Source: Solibacter sp035499435
GTDB lineage: Bacteria > Acidobacteriota > Terriglobia > Bryobacterales > Bryobacteraceae
Reading direction: 5' to 3'
DNA: 64,000 nucleotides
NCBI GenBank assembly: GCA_035499435.1
Contig: DATJYW010000415.1
Location: forward strand, 33,249-97,248
In this document: positions 28,545 to 36,651 of the stretch, one piece after another
How positions within the stretch are numbered: the first letter of the stretch is position 1
Layout: each line of letters starts with the position of its first letter
Made by a program: the position numbers and the translations under genes
The notes under the pieces: generated by a model
Told to the model about the DNA's origin: nothing
What the model saw: the letters and a program-made list of their open reading frames with translations, nothing else
Database searches by the model: none

Positions 28545-29327
28545 CTAGGAGATGGGGCCCTTCGATTTGCGTGCCCACGTGGAATGAATCGAGATCCCGC
28601 CGTTTACGTTGTGCAGGCGAATCACGGTGCCGCCGCCGTTGACCGCGGCCTCCAGCCGGTGGCCGGTGGGAGCCCGCCAGGAGCGGCCGAAATCGGAATC
28701 GATGCCGCCGCTGCGATTTTGTGCGCTGACTGTGGCGGACACGCCCGATGGCAGCGACAGGTGAATGGGGCCGTTGACCGAGCTGAGAGTGATGGGATGG
28801 CAGCGGCTCACGCGATGAAAGTCGGCTTCGAGCTGGCCGTTGATGGTGGAAAGATCGGCCTCGCCCTCGAGTTTTTCCGCGTGGATACTGCCGTTCACGG
28901 CGGATGCTTTGATCAGCCCGGAGATGCCGCTGATCGACAGGCCGCCATTGACGAGTTTGACGTTTTCCAGGCTGGCATTCCGCGGCACCATGATACGGTA
29001 CTCGACGGCGGCGGGATTCTCGGCCTCCGAGCCGGTGTATTGAGTGCGAATCGAAACCAGGCCGTCCGAGGAATCGACCACGATGCGGGCATCATCCAGG
29101 CGCCGGGCATCGGGGCTGTGTTTGGTGGCTTCCACCAGAACCTCTTCGCGGTCCCAGCCGGTGATCTGCACATCGCCGTAAAGGTTTTGAATGACGACGC
29201 GTCCGTTGGCTGCGAGCGAGTAACGGGCACGGAACTCGGCGCGCGGAGCTCCGATCACGGTCGCATTCAGACTGCCGGCACACAGGGCCAGCAAAACAAT
29301 ACAAGTCCCCCTCTGCAACGAACCCAT
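28545..29327 (-). CDS. DUF4097-type secreted beta-helix protein
   Basis: 260 aa from ATG 29327, preceded by GGAGGGGAGG. Signal peptide (TCIVLLALCAGSLNA), then a repetitive beta-strand domain of the DUF4097/polymer-forming adhesin type. Its short repeats alternate 'ngsIhaekleGeadlsTinGqle' and 'ISGLIKASAVNGS'. Such proteins are periplasmic or surface-exposed. It sits inside an ABC cassette between the first ATPase and the ADOP permease, which suggests a functional link to that exporter. Confidence 0.8.
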   Translation of the reverse strand: MGSLQRGTCIVLLALCAGSLNATVIGAPRAEFRARYSLAANGRVVIQNLYGDVQITGWDREEVLVEATKHSPDARRLDDARIVVDSSDGLVSIRTQYTGSEAENPAAVEYRIMVPRNASLENVKLVNGGLSISGISGLIKASAVNGSIHAEKLEGEADLSTINGQLEADFHRVSRCHPITLSSVNGPIHLSLPSGVSATVSAQNRSGGIDSDFGRSWRAPTGHRLEAAVNGGGTVIRLHNVNGGISIHSTWARKSKGPIS

Positions 29328-29441
29328 GGAGCCTCCCCTCCTTCGGTGGGCTGCGCGGATTATTGACAAGCGCGGACGTCAAGAAACAATCGTCCACGCC
29401 CCCTTCAGCGCGGACGACAAACAGCCATCGTCCACGCCCCC

Positions 29442-30155
29442 TTAGTTTTTGACCGCTTCGGAACTCTCTTCCACAATGCGGCCGTCGAACAGACGCACGG
29501 TGCGGTCGGCGAACTCGGCGTAGCGCGGATCGTGCGTGACCATACAAATCGTCGAGCCGGCCTGGTGCAACTCGCGAAGCAGACTCATGACGGCTTCGCC
29601 GTTGGCCGAATCGAGGTTTCCGGTGGGCTCGTCGGCGAGCAGGATGAGCGGATCGCCGCTCAGGGCGCGCGCCACGGCGACACGCTGCTGCTGACCGCCC
29701 GAGAGCTGGGACGGATAGTGTTTCATGCGATGGCTCATGCCCACGCGCTCCAGAGCTTCCTGGACGCGGCGCTTGCGCTCGGCGCCCGGCATGCCGCGAT
29801 AGGTCAGCGGCAGCTCCACGTTTTCATAGACGGTGAGATCGCCGATCAAGTTGAACGCCTGGAAAATAAATCCGATCTCGCGGTTGCGGATGCGCGCGCG
29901 CTCGCTCAATTTCAATCCGGTTACAGACTTACCGTTCAGGTAGTAAGTACCGTCGGTCGGCGTATCGAGCAGGCCGAGGATGGCGAGAAGGGTCGACTTG
30001 CCGCACCCCGACGGGCCGGAAATCGACAGGTATTCTCCCTTCTTCACATCGAAGTGGATGCTCTGCAAAGCGTGGGTTTCCACCTCGTCGGTCACAAAAA
30101 CCTTGCTCACGCTCTCGAGTCGAATCAGCGGTTGCGAGCCGTTCTCCATTTTCAT
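29442..30155 (-). CDS. MacB/LolD-type ABC ATPase
   Basis: 237 aa. Walker A GPSGCGKST, signature LSGGQQQRVAVARAL, Walker B LILLADEPTGNLD, H-loop VTHDPRYAE. AAAGGGG lies 3 nt before the ATG. It follows the adaptor gene by 28 bp and is a paralogue of the ATPase at the other end of the cassette. Expected to act at the inner membrane with an FtsX-type permease. Confidence 0.93.
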   Translation of the reverse strand: MKMENGSQPLIRLESVSKVFVTDEVETHALQSIHFDVKKGEYLSISGPSGCGKSTLLAILGLLDTPTDGTYYLNGKSVTGLKLSERARIRNREIGFIFQAFNLIGDLTVYENVELPLTYRGMPGAERKRRVQEALERVGMSHRMKHYPSQLSGGQQQRVAVARALSGDPLILLADEPTGNLDSANGEAVMSLLRELHQAGSTICMVTHDPRYAEFADRTVRLFDGRIVEESSEAVKN

Positions 30156-30183
30156 TTACCCCTTTTACGCTCTTGCCGAGTGA

Positions 30184-31452
30184 TTAGTTCAACTTTATTC
30201 GGTCGTAACTGTCATATTGAGACATGTCCGAGAGGATCACGGAGTCGCCGACCTTCAGACCGTCCTTGATTTCAATGGTGTTCACCGAGCTCTTGCCGAG
30301 CGCAACCTTGACCGCGTTCGCGTACTTCCCGTCGGGCTCGAGCTTGAAGAGCCGGATGGTGCTGTCTTCCTGGCCGAACACGGGGCGGCTGACGTAAACC
30401 ACGTCATTGAGACGCTCGATCTCGATGGTTCCATCCACACTCAAATCCGGGCGCGCGCCAGGCGGAAGTCCGTCCTTGCCGACGATGAGCGACACGTCCA
30501 CGGTCACGGTACCATTCAGCACCGAGGGATCGATGCGTGAGACGCGGCCCTCGATCACCCCATTCCGGGTATCGACTGTGGCATGTTGGCCGATGCGGAC
30601 ATCCTTGGCCTGCGTTTCAGCGATCTTTAACTCTGCCTTCAGCTTGGAAGGCTGCGCAATTTTGCCCAGGGAAGTGCCGGCGGAGACGCGCTGTCCTTCT
30701 TCTACCGGCGTCGGAAGCTGCTGCAGCATACCGTCGAAACCGGCCTTGACCTTCAATTGGTCGAGCTGGCTCTTCTTCAGGTTGTATTGCCCGCGAAGCT
30801 GCTCCATCTTCACCTTTTGGGCCCCCAATTGCGCTTCTTCCTGCGAGGTGCTGATCTGCAGCCGCTCTTTTTCAATCTTCACGCGATTGGTAAGCTCCTG
30901 CGCCTTCACGGCGGAGATCTTGGCATCAACCTCGCTGAAAAGACCTTCTTTGGCAAGAGCGGCATCGCGGTCGGCCTGCAGCTTGGCGGTGTTGGCGTCG
31001 GCTTCCACCTGGGCGAGCATCGACTGCATATCGAGCCGGGTCTTGTCGAGGGTCACTTTGAGATTCTGGTAGTCGGCTTCGGCCGCCTTGACCGCGAATT
31101 CGGCGTCCAGCGTGCTGGTTTCGAGTTCCGGGCTGCTCAGGATCATGATGATCGAATTGGCCCGTACCTCGGTGCCCGGCCGGATCAGAATACGTTCCAC
31201 CCTGCCATCGGTGGTGGCCGGCACCAGCATGGTCTGCTCCGGCACAAGTGTGCCGAGGCCGCGACGCTCCAGAGTGATCGGCCCACGCTTCACCGTATCC
31301 CGCCAGACCACCGAGCCATCGACCGACGGCGGCGCCGGCTTGAGCCGCTTGAGCGCGAACGAGGTTCCAACTACCGCGGTGAGAACAACCACCCCCAGCA
31401 CGATCCGGCGAATCAGTCGCTTACGGCTGGCGTCTTTACGAGGTATATCCAT
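30184..31452 (-). CDS. HlyD/MacA-type periplasmic adaptor
   Basis: 422 aa. One N-terminal TM helix (RRIVLGVVVLTAVVGTSFAL), a lipoyl half (GLGTLVPEQTMLVPATTDGRVERI, RPGTEVRANSIIM), a long coiled-coil hairpin (about 110-250), the second lipoyl half and a beta-barrel plus membrane-proximal domain (TIRLFKLEPDGKYANAVKVALG). It heads the minus-strand ABC cassette and would link its permease to an outer-membrane channel encoded elsewhere. Confidence 0.92.
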   Translation of the reverse strand: MDIPRKDASRKRLIRRIVLGVVVLTAVVGTSFALKRLKPAPPSVDGSVVWRDTVKRGPITLERRGLGTLVPEQTMLVPATTDGRVERILIRPGTEVRANSIIMILSSPELETSTLDAEFAVKAAEADYQNLKVTLDKTRLDMQSMLAQVEADANTAKLQADRDAALAKEGLFSEVDAKISAVKAQELTNRVKIEKERLQISTSQEEAQLGAQKVKMEQLRGQYNLKKSQLDQLKVKAGFDGMLQQLPTPVEEGQRVSAGTSLGKIAQPSKLKAELKIAETQAKDVRIGQHATVDTRNGVIEGRVSRIDPSVLNGTVTVDVSLIVGKDGLPPGARPDLSVDGTIEIERLNDVVYVSRPVFGQEDSTIRLFKLEPDGKYANAVKVALGKSSVNTIEIKDGLKVGDSVILSDMSQYDSYDRIKLN

Positions 31453-31642
31453 TTAGATTTCCAGTGCCATGAAGGCACGGCGCCTGCCAACTCGCCGACC
31501 AGCGTAACATATGACGTTTCAAAAGGAACCGTGGATAGGCGCCAATTTGGGGGTGTCCGGTTGTGGGACGCAATGTGCGGGCGTGGGGCGGCCGTCGAAT
31601 TGCCAACCTTTCCTGGTTTCCGGCCGTCAAAGAGGCTGAACC

Positions 31643-34123
31643 ATGCTGAAAACCCTTGTGCAAGACTTGCGTTACGGCGCGCGGCAGCTCCGGTCCAATC
31701 CGGCCTTCGCCGCGGTGGCGGTGCTCTCTCTGGCCCTGGGGGTAGGAGCGAACACGGCGATCTTCCAACTGGTGGATGCCGTGCGGCTCCGATCGCTTCC
31801 CGTCAAAAATCCCGAGCAGCTCGTGACCATCGATTTCGCCAAGAACTCGTCGCGATCGGGATCGTGGTCCACGCGCAGCGCGCGCTTTACCTCGGTGTTG
31901 TGGGACCAGTTGCATGCGCTGACTGAGCCGTTCTCCGGCATGATTGCCTGGAGCGCCACGCGGTTCAACCTGGCGCAGGGCGGCGAGGCGCGTTATGCCG
32001 AGGGGCAATACGTTAGCGGCGATTTCTTCCCGGTGCTGGGCGTGCCGCCGGCGATCGGCCGCTCGCTGACTCCCGGAGACGACCAGGAAGGATGCTCGAC
32101 GCCGGGCGCCGTATTGAGCTACGCGTTCTGGCAGCGCGAGATGGCCGGCGACGAGCGCGCGCTCGGCAAGGATCTGCTGCTGGACGGGAGTCGGTTCACG
32201 GTGATCGGCGTGATGCCCCCGCAATTCTTCGGCGTCGAGGTCGGCAACCGGTTCGATGTGGCGGTGCCGCTGTGCGCGGATCAGCGGAAGCGGGCCAAGT
32301 CGCGCACGCAGTGGTGGCTGTCGGCGATGGGACGCCTGCGGCCGGGTTGGACCGAAAAGCGCACCGCGACCTATATTCAATCGGTCTCGCCGCGCATCAT
32401 GGAAGCCACGCTGCCGGAATCGTACCGCCCGGCACAGGCAAAACGCTACCTGGCGAACAAGCTGGCCATCGAGAGCGCCGCAACGGGTGTGTCCGGATTA
32501 CGCCAGCAATACGAAAGTCCGCTCTCGCTCCTGCTGGCGGCGACCGGCCTGGTTCTGCTGATCGCCTGCGCGAACCTCGCCAACCTGCTGATGGCGCGCG
32601 CCAGCGTCCGCGAACGAGAGATCGCGGTCCGGCAAGCGATCGGCGCGTCGCGGGGAAGGCTGGTTGCGCAATTGCTATCCGAGAGCCTGCTGCTGGCGCT
32701 GTTGGGAACGGCGCTGGGTGTCGGCCTGGCACAGGCGCTGAGCCGGGTCTTGATCTCCTTCCTCAGCACGCCGCAAAATCCCGTGTTCGTGGGCCTCCTG
32801 CCGGATCTGCGGATGCTCGGTTTCACGGCGGCAGTGGCGGCCGGAACATGCCTGCTGTTCGGCCTCCTGCCCGCTGTGCGCGCCACGGGAATTGCTCCCG
32901 CGGCCGCAATGCGGGCGGCGGGCCGGGGGCTGAGCGCCGGCCGGGAGCGGTACGGACTGCGGCGCGCCCTGGTCACGGCACAGGTCGCGCTCTCGCTGGT
33001 GCTGCTGGTGGGAGCGCTCCTGTTCGTGCGCAGCCTGCAGAAGCTGCTCAGCGTGGACCCGGGATTTCGGCCGGAAGGAATCGTGGCGCTGGATGTCGAT
33101 ACCCGCCCGGCCAAGTTTCCCAAAGAACGGCGGCCGGGGGTGTTCCGCGAGGTGCAGGAGAAGCTGAGCGCGGTGCCGGGCGTGGTATCGGTGGCGCAGG
33201 TGAACATGACGCCGATCAGCGGATCGGGCTGGAACGAGTCCGTACGGCCGGATGCCTTCACCGGCGAGGCCAAGAATTCTTTCTTCAACCGCTACTCCCC
33301 CGGATACCTCAAGACAATGGGCACGCGCCTGATCGCGGGACGCGATTTCGACGAGCGCGACACGGTGGGCGCGCCCAAGGTCGCGGTGGTCAATGAGGTC
33401 TTCGCGAAGAAGTTTTTCGACGGCGCCAATCCCGTGGGGCACACCTTCCGCGTGGAAGGCAGTGCGGGGCAGCAGGATCGGGTTTACCAGATTATCGGAC
33501 TGATCAGCAACACCAAATACTACGAGCTGCGCGAGGACTTCATTCCGATCGCGTTCTTTCCGGTGGCGCAGGACGAGAATCCGGACTCCGACGCGCTGCT
33601 GGTGCTGCGCACTGCCGGCCGGCCGCAGGACGTGATCCGGTCGGTGAAATCGGCGATGGCCGCGATGAATCCCGCCTACGTGCTCGAATTCCGGATTATG
33701 ACGACGCAGATCGAAGAGTCGCTGATGCGCGACCGTCTGATGGCCGCCCTGGCCGGGGCGTTTGGAGTGCTGGCGGCGGTGCTGGCGGCCATCGGACTGT
33801 ACGGCGTGATCGCCTACATGGTGGCGCGGCGGCAGAACGAAATCGGCGTGCGCATGGCGTTGGGCGCCGACCGCGGCAACGTGGTCCGGCTGGTGCTGCG
33901 GGAGGCGCTGCTGCTGTTGGGTGTCGGGCTCGCCGTCGGCACCGGGCTCGCGCTGTGGGCGGGACAGGCCGCGACCAAGCTGCTCTTCGGACTGGCGCCG
34001 AACGATCCGGCGACCTTCGCGGCGGCGGCGGTGCTGCTGGGCGCGGTAGCGGTGACCGCGGGGTTCGTGCCGGCGCGCCGCGCCTCGCGCATGGACCCGA
34101 TGGAAGCGCTGCGGGTGGAGTAA
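31643..34123 (+). CDS. MacB/FtsX-type permease (ADOP family), stand-alone
   Basis: 826 aa with the same duplicated MacB_PCD-FtsX arrangement as the permease at 26039-28459: VQDLRYGARQLRSNPAFAAVAVLSLALGVGANTAIF at the start, a mid TM block with LLMARASVREREIAVRQAIGASRGR, and a C-terminal block ending PARRASRMDPMEALRVE. It is divergent from the adaptor gene across a 190-bp gap and has no ATPase of its own strand nearby, so it may borrow one from the neighbouring cassette. Confidence 0.9.
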   Translation: MLKTLVQDLRYGARQLRSNPAFAAVAVLSLALGVGANTAIFQLVDAVRLRSLPVKNPEQLVTIDFAKNSSRSGSWSTRSARFTSVLWDQLHALTEPFSGMIAWSATRFNLAQGGEARYAEGQYVSGDFFPVLGVPPAIGRSLTPGDDQEGCSTPGAVLSYAFWQREMAGDERALGKDLLLDGSRFTVIGVMPPQFFGVEVGNRFDVAVPLCADQRKRAKSRTQWWLSAMGRLRPGWTEKRTATYIQSVSPRIMEATLPESYRPAQAKRYLANKLAIESAATGVSGLRQQYESPLSLLLAATGLVLLIACANLANLLMARASVREREIAVRQAIGASRGRLVAQLLSESLLLALLGTALGVGLAQALSRVLISFLSTPQNPVFVGLLPDLRMLGFTAAVAAGTCLLFGLLPAVRATGIAPAAAMRAAGRGLSAGRERYGLRRALVTAQVALSLVLLVGALLFVRSLQKLLSVDPGFRPEGIVALDVDTRPAKFPKERRPGVFREVQEKLSAVPGVVSVAQVNMTPISGSGWNESVRPDAFTGEAKNSFFNRYSPGYLKTMGTRLIAGRDFDERDTVGAPKVAVVNEVFAKKFFDGANPVGHTFRVEGSAGQQDRVYQIIGLISNTKYYELREDFIPIAFFPVAQDENPDSDALLVLRTAGRPQDVIRSVKSAMAAMNPAYVLEFRIMTTQIEESLMRDRLMAALAGAFGVLAAVLAAIGLYGVIAYMVARRQNEIGVRMALGADRGNVVRLVLREALLLLGVGLAVGTGLALWAGQAATKLLFGLAPNDPATFAAAAVLLGAVAVTAGFVPARRASRMDPMEALRVE

Positions 34124-34140
34124 GGGCACTCGCCGCCGCC

Positions 34141-34158
34141 GCAGGCGAGGACGCCTGC
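34141..34158. repeat. Palindromic REP-like hairpin
   Basis: GCAGGCG-AGGA-CGCCTGC, a perfect 7-bp inverted repeat with a 4-nt loop, lies 17 bp after the permease stop. There is no T tract, so it is a poor intrinsic terminator. It shares the AGGC/GCCT core with the 36628-36647 palindrome. Confidence 0.6.
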
Positions 34159-34180
34159 CCCACGTAGGCTAACCTGTAGT

Positions 34181-35017
34181 TTGCTGCCTTCGCTGACTCC
34201 GGAGCGGCGCGCGCTGATCGACCGCTGCCGACCCACTATCCGCTACCTGATGGAGACCGAGGCGCACGTCTACGCGCTCGCCATCAGCGCCAGCGTGCTG
34301 CTTTCGTTTTTTCCGTTCTGCAACGTGATGCTCAGCTTCTGCCGCAACGTGCTGCACTGGCGCGCGGCGGAAGACGCGATCTACCTCGCGCTGAACGATT
34401 ACTTTCCCGGCGAGATGGCCGCCTTCGTCAAGCGCAACCTGGTGCTCAAGGGCGACCTGCACCTGTTCAGCATGCTCCTGCTGCTGTTCACGGCCAACGG
34501 CATCTTCGAGCCGCTGGAGGTGGCGCTGAACCGGACATGGGGCGTGGCCACCAACCGGTCGTACCTGCGCAACCAGCTCGTCTCGCTGGGCATGATTTTC
34601 GCGTGCGGCGCGCTGGCGCTGCTTTCGGTGCTGTTCACGGCGATGAACCGGGGATGGGTGACGTCGGTGGCGGGCTCGTTTCATGGCGCCGGCAACTGGC
34701 TCAACCTGCTCTTCTTCAAACTGGCCGCGGTGCCGCTGTCGATCCTGAGCCTGTTCCTGATCTATTGGCTGCTGCCCAATCGAAAAGTGCCGCCGGCGCG
34801 GGTGGCTGCGGTGGCCGTGTACGTCGGGCTCGTTCTGGAGGGAATGAAATACATCAACCTGGCGCTGGCCCCATGGCTGGCAGCCAAACTGGAGCACGAG
34901 TACTTCATCTTCCGCCACTCGGTGACGATTCTGATCTGGAGCTTCCTGGGCGCGCTGGTGGTTCTCGCCGGCGCGGAGTGGACGGCGCGCGAAGGCGCGA
35001 TCGATCCGCTATCGTAG
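34181..35017 (+). CDS. YihY/BrkB-family inner-membrane protein
   Basis: 278 aa from a TTG start; an in-frame ATG at 34250 would remove the conserved N-terminal helix. Six predicted TM helices: VYALAISASVLLSFFPFCNVM, LHLFSMLLLLFTANGIFE, LVSLGMIFACGALALLSVLF, LLFFKLAAVPLSILSLFLIYWLL, VAAVAVYVGLVLEGMKYI and HSVTILIWSFLGALVVLAGAEW. The conserved polar segment EVALNRTWGVATNRSYLRNQ matches the YihY family, whose function is not established. It precedes the AtzG-like/amidase pair by 5 bp. Confidence 0.85.
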   Translation: MLPSLTPERRALIDRCRPTIRYLMETEAHVYALAISASVLLSFFPFCNVMLSFCRNVLHWRAAEDAIYLALNDYFPGEMAAFVKRNLVLKGDLHLFSMLLLLFTANGIFEPLEVALNRTWGVATNRSYLRNQLVSLGMIFACGALALLSVLFTAMNRGWVTSVAGSFHGAGNWLNLLFFKLAAVPLSILSLFLIYWLLPNRKVPPARVAAVAVYVGLVLEGMKYINLALAPWLAAKLEHEYFIFRHSVTILIWSFLGALVVLAGAEWTAREGAIDPLS

Positions 35018-35022
35018 TCCTG

Positions 35023-35199
35023 ATGAGAAACTGGAAAGCTATCGCCGAAGGGCATGGGTTGGATCAGACCGCGTCCGATCTCGATCGCGTTGCGGGCGCG
35101 CTGTCTGCGCTGGAGGAAACGTTTCGGCCGCTGGCCGAGCGGCTTTCGCCGGACCAGGAGCCGGATACGGAACTGCGACTGGACGGAGAGGGCCAGTGA
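35023..35199 (+). CDS. AtzG/GatC-like small subunit
   Basis: 58 aa (MRNWKAIAEGHGLDQTASD...). One helical hairpin ending DQEPDTELRLDGEGQ resembles the GatC/AtzG group, whose acidic C-terminal tail threads across a partner amidase. The stop overlaps the amidase GTG as GTGA, the arrangement expected of a stoichiometric partner. The family call rests on size, helix pattern, tail and context, not on a search. Confidence 0.65.
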   Translation: MRNWKAIAEGHGLDQTASDLDRVAGALSALEETFRPLAERLSPDQEPDTELRLDGEGQ

Positions 35200-36578
35200 T
35201 CCGGGGAACCGGTGCGGACCTGCGGGCGCGGCGCACCTCGTCGGTGGAGCTGGTGGCGGACGCGATCGCGCGCATCGAGCGCCACGGCCAGCAGCTTCGC
35301 GCTTTCATCACCGTGACCGGCAAGCAGGCGAAGGAGCAGGCGCTGGAGGCGGATCGCGAACTGGCCGCGGGCGTCGATCGCGGACCGCTGCACGGCATCC
35401 CGATCGCGCTCAAGGATCTGTTTCTTACGCGTGGCGTGCGCACCACCGCGGGCTCGCGCCTGTACGAGAACTTCGTGCCGGATTATGACGCCACCGTGGT
35501 GGAGCGCCTGCGCGCGGCCGGCGCGGTGATTCTGGGCAAGCTGAACATGCACGAGATGGCGTACGGGATTACCTCGGCGAACCCGCACTTCGGGCCGGTG
35601 CGCAATCCCTGGAACCCGGAGCACAGTCCCGGCGGATCGAGCGGCGGCTCGGCCGCGGCGGTGGCGGCGCGCATGGTCTACATGGCGATGGGCAGCGATA
35701 CGGGCGGATCGATTCGCATTCCCGCCGCGTTCTGCGGAACGGTGGGGTTGAAACCGACCTACGGGCGCGTGAGCCGCTACGGCGCACTGCCGCTGGGCTG
35801 GAGCCTGGACCACATGGGGCCGCTGACGCGCACCGTGCGCGACGCGGCGCTGGTGCTGAACGCCATCGCCGGACGGGATCCGAAGGACTCGACCTCGTCG
35901 CGGCGGCCCGTGGCGGACTATGTTCCGGAGGAAGGCTGCTCGATTCGCGGGCTGCGGGTCGGAATCCCGGAGAATTTCTACTTCGAGCGCGTCGATGCGG
36001 ACGTGGAGCGCGCGGTGAGAGGCGCGATTGAGCGCGCGGAATCCCTGGGCGCGAGCGTGCGTCCGGTGCAGCTTCCGGATGTCGCGGCGTTGAATGCGGT
36101 GGCGCGCGTGGTCCTGCTGGCGGAAGCCTCGGCGATGGCCGGGCCGGCGCTGGCGCGGCGCGAGTTGTTCGGCGGGGACGTACTGGCGCTGTTCGACCAG
36201 GGGCGCCTGGTGCCGGCGACCGACTACATCGACGCGCAGAGGCTGCGTAAAATCATGCGCCGGGATTTCCACCGGATCTGGAACGAGATCGACTGCCTGA
36301 TGACTCCGACCACGCCCAACGTGGCGCCGAAGATCGGAGACACCACCGTACGGCTGGGCGGACGCGACGAGGACGTCCGGCTGGCCACCACGCGACTGGT
36401 GCGCGGGATCAATGCGCTCGGCTACCCGGCGCTGTCGCTGCCGTGCGGGATCAGCGGCGGCGGACTGCCGATCGGAGTGCAGATCGTGGGGGCGGCGTTC
36501 GCGGAGGCCACGGTGCTGCGGTTGGGAGCGGCGCTGGAGGACGGCGGGGTGGGGATTCTGCCGTGCCCGATCGGGTAA
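35196..36578 (+). CDS. Amidase-signature enzyme (GatA/AtzE-like)
   Basis: 460 aa. The Ser-Ser-Lys triad is present: Lys in IPIALKDLF, cis-Ser in GSDTGGSIRIPA, and the amidase signature PGGSSGGSAAAVAA. The region KLNMHEMAYGITSANPHFGPVRNPW is closer to biuret/allophanate-type and other stand-alone amidases than to classical GatA. With the small upstream protein it probably forms an AtzG-AtzE-like complex hydrolysing a small amide; a GatCAB role is less likely because gatB is not adjacent. GTG start, coupled. Confidence 0.88.
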   Translation: MIRGTGADLRARRTSSVELVADAIARIERHGQQLRAFITVTGKQAKEQALEADRELAAGVDRGPLHGIPIALKDLFLTRGVRTTAGSRLYENFVPDYDATVVERLRAAGAVILGKLNMHEMAYGITSANPHFGPVRNPWNPEHSPGGSSGGSAAAVAARMVYMAMGSDTGGSIRIPAAFCGTVGLKPTYGRVSRYGALPLGWSLDHMGPLTRTVRDAALVLNAIAGRDPKDSTSSRRPVADYVPEEGCSIRGLRVGIPENFYFERVDADVERAVRGAIERAESLGASVRPVQLPDVAALNAVARVVLLAEASAMAGPALARRELFGGDVLALFDQGRLVPATDYIDAQRLRKIMRRDFHRIWNEIDCLMTPTTPNVAPKIGDTTVRLGGRDEDVRLATTRLVRGINALGYPALSLPCGISGGGLPIGVQIVGAAFAEATVLRLGAALEDGGVGILPCPIG

Positions 36579-36592
36579 ACCAATCGCGTGTC

Positions 36593-36624
36593 AAAAAAAA
36601 CGGGGGAGCCTTGCGGCTCCCCCG
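36593..36624 (-). terminator. Intrinsic terminator of the 1103-aa TonB receptor gene
   Basis: Perfect 10-bp G+C stem (36601-36610 with 36615-36624) around a 4-nt loop, which reads GCAA on the minus strand. A run of eight A on the plus strand (36593-36600) becomes a U tract on the minus-strand transcript. It ends 28 bp past the receptor stop. It does not suit the plus-strand amidase, as no T run follows in that direction. Confidence 0.9.
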
Positions 36625-36627
36625 GGG

Positions 36628-36647
36628 GGACAGGCTGAAGCCTGTCC
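36628..36647. repeat. Palindromic dispersed repeat GGACAGGCT-GA-AGCCTGTCC
   Basis: A 9-bp perfect inverted repeat around GA sits between the receptor stop and its terminator. A matching half-site (AGCCTGTCCCA) occurs at 55611-55621 before rpsP, and the related 34141-34158 hairpin shares its core, suggesting a dispersed REP-like family. Confidence 0.6.
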
Positions 36648-36651
36648 TACA

